A DNA stretch of 64,000 nt, taken from assembly GCF_015666175.1 (NCBI RefSeq), contig NZ_JADPIE010000004.1:74118-138117 (forward strand), given 5' to 3'. The notes below the pieces were generated by a model. It saw only the letters and a program-made list of their open reading frames with translations, did no database searches and was not told the origin of the DNA. Shown in pieces: positions 62,851-64,000 of the stretch (its first letter is position 1; the number at the start of each line of letters is the position of its first letter). The stretch comes from Halonatronomonas betaini (GTDB taxonomy: Bacteria; Bacillota; Halanaerobiia; Halanaerobiales; Halarsenatibacteraceae). The translations under genes were made by a program, and so were the position numbers.

Positions 62851-63633
62851 ATGCCAACCTGGTTTAAATGCAAAAAATGTGGAAAGAAATATTATACTGC
62901 TGCCTCCAGTGATGCCGGTAAATTTGATGACTTATGCGAAGAATGCGACGGCAAGTTGGCTGAAGTCTATTATGACGTCAAACAGTATTTGAAAAAGAGT
63001 ATGATGGTTAATTTCCATCTCAGAAAGAAAGAGCCAGCGAAATTATATAGTGGCAAGGTACTCTCAGTTGATGACAGAGAGATAAATTTAATTGTTTATA
63101 GCAAGCGCTCTGATATCATTCTAAAGGAACTTTCAGCCTGTCATGTCAGCTTTGCCAGAGATGAATTTCCTGAAGGCAGGTATTTTTTCCATGGCAAAAT
63201 CTTAAGTTTTTACGAAGAGATGAATCCTCAGATTATAATAGAAACTCCTGAATATATTGAAAGAAAGCAGGAACGCCAGGCAGAGCGGTATCCTCTTAAA
63301 ACCAGGGTTAAGTACAGACTTGGTGATGATATTAAAGAGCTGATGGCTAAAGCAGATAGCGACTATAAAGTTGGCCAGAGTCTTGATATTAGCAGAACCG
63401 GACTTTTATTGATGGATGAAATGTCCAGTTTCGAGGAGCTTAACCCTGATAAATATGTCGATTTAGAAATAGAATATGGTGATTATAATATCTCAACTAT
63501 CGGGAATATTGCCAGGGTCAATCGCTTAAAAGAGGCTGATGGTAAGCTGGCTTTAGGTATAAAATTTCTTGATAGAGATTTCAACAATTTAGATATAATA
63601 AAAGAGCTCAAGGACAGAAGAATTGTCAATTAA
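62851..63633 (+). CDS. PilZ-domain c-di-GMP receptor with N-terminal zinc ribbon
   Basis: This 260-residue protein opens with a zinc ribbon (C7, C10, C29, C32). A middle beta domain (about 45-135; LYSGKVLSVDDREINLIVY) is of the YcgR-N type. A C-terminal PilZ domain has the c-di-GMP motifs RQAER (R142, R146) and DISRTG (D179, S181, G184), and ends VNRLKEADGKLALGIKFLD. It has no signal peptide, so it acts in the cytoplasm. ATG 62851 is chosen by AGGAGG at 8 bases. The gene follows the lipoprotein by 12 bases and may read from the curli operon. Confidence 0.82.
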   Translation: MPTWFKCKKCGKKYYTAASSDAGKFDDLCEECDGKLAEVYYDVKQYLKKSMMVNFHLRKKEPAKLYSGKVLSVDDREINLIVYSKRSDIILKELSACHVSFARDEFPEGRYFFHGKILSFYEEMNPQIIIETPEYIERKQERQAERYPLKTRVKYRLGDDIKELMAKADSDYKVGQSLDISRTGLLLMDEMSSFEELNPDKYVDLEIEYGDYNISTIGNIARVNRLKEADGKLALGIKFLDRDFNNLDIIKELKDRRIVN

Positions 63634-63694
63634 TATTCAGGTTTTGCTCTGGTCTGGATATAAAACTATTTAAATTTCTCCCCTTATAAATTGC

Positions 63695-63748
63695 CCTCTA
63701 TAGTAATTGCTGAAATTCAGATGCTTTTGCTATAGAGGATATTTTTTT
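63695..63748 (+). terminator. Terminator after the PilZ gene
   Basis: CCTCTATAG (63695-63703) pairs with CTATAGAGG (63730-63738), followed by ATATTTTTTT. Box promoter 3 begins at the next base. Confidence 0.83.
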
Positions 63749-63794
63749 GCGTTATCACAGCGTCATTTAAATTCAGTAGAAATTATAATATAAT
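63749..63794 (+). promoter_or_regulatory. Box promoter 3
   Basis: GCGTTATCACAGCGTCA (63749-63765), then -35 TTTAAA (63766-63771), 17-bp spacer, -10 TATAAT (63789-63794). Spacing is identical to promoters 1 and 2. A hairpin (AAAGCTAAA 63879-63887 with TTTAGCTTT 63897-63905) lies in the leader just before the ribosome site. Confidence 0.75.
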
Positions 63795-63923
63795 TAAAGA
63801 TATCTTGTTTTAGATAATGCTGATGACAAAAGATGAGTTGTGAAGGAGATTTCAATCTGGCAGAGAATACAATAATATAAAGCTAAAAGATAAATATTTA
63901 GCTTTGAGTGAGGGGTGATGAAA

Positions 63924-64000
63924 ATGCCTGCATGGTTTAGGTGTGAGCAGTGTGAAGAAAAATATTATACTGCATCTTCAAGAGAGGCAAGTAAATTTTC
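63924..64000 (+). CDS. Second zinc-ribbon (PilZ-type?) protein, cut by window end
   Basis: Only the first 25 residues are seen: MPAWFRCEQCEEKYYTASSR and onward. They match the start of the PilZ protein at 62851 (MPTWFKCKKCGKKYYTAASS) residue for residue in pattern. GAGGGGTGATG precedes the ATG. It is expected to be a paralogue with a PilZ domain, but this part is outside the window. Confidence 0.65.
   Translation, partial: MPAWFRCEQCEEKYYTASSREASKF

Noticed and set aside
1-64000. tRNA or rRNA genes
   Set aside because: I saw no cloverleaf with a TTCRA-type arm or rRNA segment anywhere in the window by eye; a tRNAscan run would be decisive.

Overview
The window reads as low-to-moderate GC chromosome of a Gram-positive-lineage (Firmicutes) bacterium that nevertheless has an outer membrane. 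Evidence for the lineage: consensus sigma-A promoters, strong AGGAGG ribosome sites, many TTG/GTG starts, U-rich terminators and a T-box leader. Evidence for an outer membrane: predicted exported beta-barrels ending in phenylalanine (9066-9626, 12427-12945, 59022-59555) and CsgG/CsgF curli secretion proteins. Strongly acidic exported proteins and a Na+/H+ antiporter fit a halophilic or alkaliphilic diderm such as Halanaerobiales. The lineage is an inference; no rRNA is present.

Layout. 1-9.6 kb: acidic surface proteins and lipoproteins (a 234-bp repeat protein, a 1378-residue GLUG/cadherin-like lipoprotein), a tocopherol-cyclase-like protein, a YczE-type membrane protein and a small barrel. 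9.7-13.9 kb: curli-like cluster A (two curlins, CsgF, minor curlin, small barrel, CsgG). 14.0-15.8 kb: DUF2330-like exported protein and a small cytoplasmic protein. 15.9-31.0 kb: aminotransferase, glutamate-synthase-like protein and a complete branched-chain amino acid set (ilvBNC, leuACDB, cimA, ilvD, ilvE). 31.0-34.3 kb: T-box controlled aroF-pheA-hisC. 34.3-46.6 kb: amino-acid racemase, FMN-binding-like protein, PHP phosphatase, DUF2207, Mut7-C, triple cytochrome-b5-like protein, NhaC, cysK with a sulfonate-type ABC transporter, hemolysin III. 46.7-55.6 kb: ECF sigma factor, two SARP/BTAD regulators with degenerate GGDEF-like tails, a zinc-ribbon peptide, a lipoprotein, a group II intron and a stand-alone GGDEF-like protein. 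55.6-61.7 kb: curli-like cluster B (major curlin, a curlin broken by one stop codon, a further curlin, minor curlin, barrel, CsgF, two CsgG). 61.7-64 kb: lipoprotein and two zinc-ribbon proteins, the first with a C-terminal PilZ domain.

The most interesting system is a cyclic-di-GMP-linked amyloid (curli-like) programme. Both curlin operons are preceded by a leader RNA that I match to the c-di-GMP-II (pseudoknot) riboswitch class. Both copies keep P1, a covarying P2 and a pseudoknot, and P1 ends at or in the ribosome site of the first curlin gene. Around them lie a PilZ protein, a related zinc-ribbon protein and three proteins with degenerate GGDEF-like domains. Independently, three promoters (51480, 55156, 63749) share a previously unnamed 17-bp box at exactly fixed spacing (box start, 17, -35, 17-bp spacer, -10), each lying after an upstream gene's terminator, although a group II intron now separates box and terminator at one of them. 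They drive a lipoprotein, the stand-alone GGDEF-like protein and the second zinc-ribbon protein, so they look like one activator-dependent regulon. The curli clusters lack a recognisable CsgE, their CsgG proteins lack the lipobox and the aromatic eyelet of the E. coli pore, and a small barrel protein is conserved in both clusters as a candidate new accessory factor.
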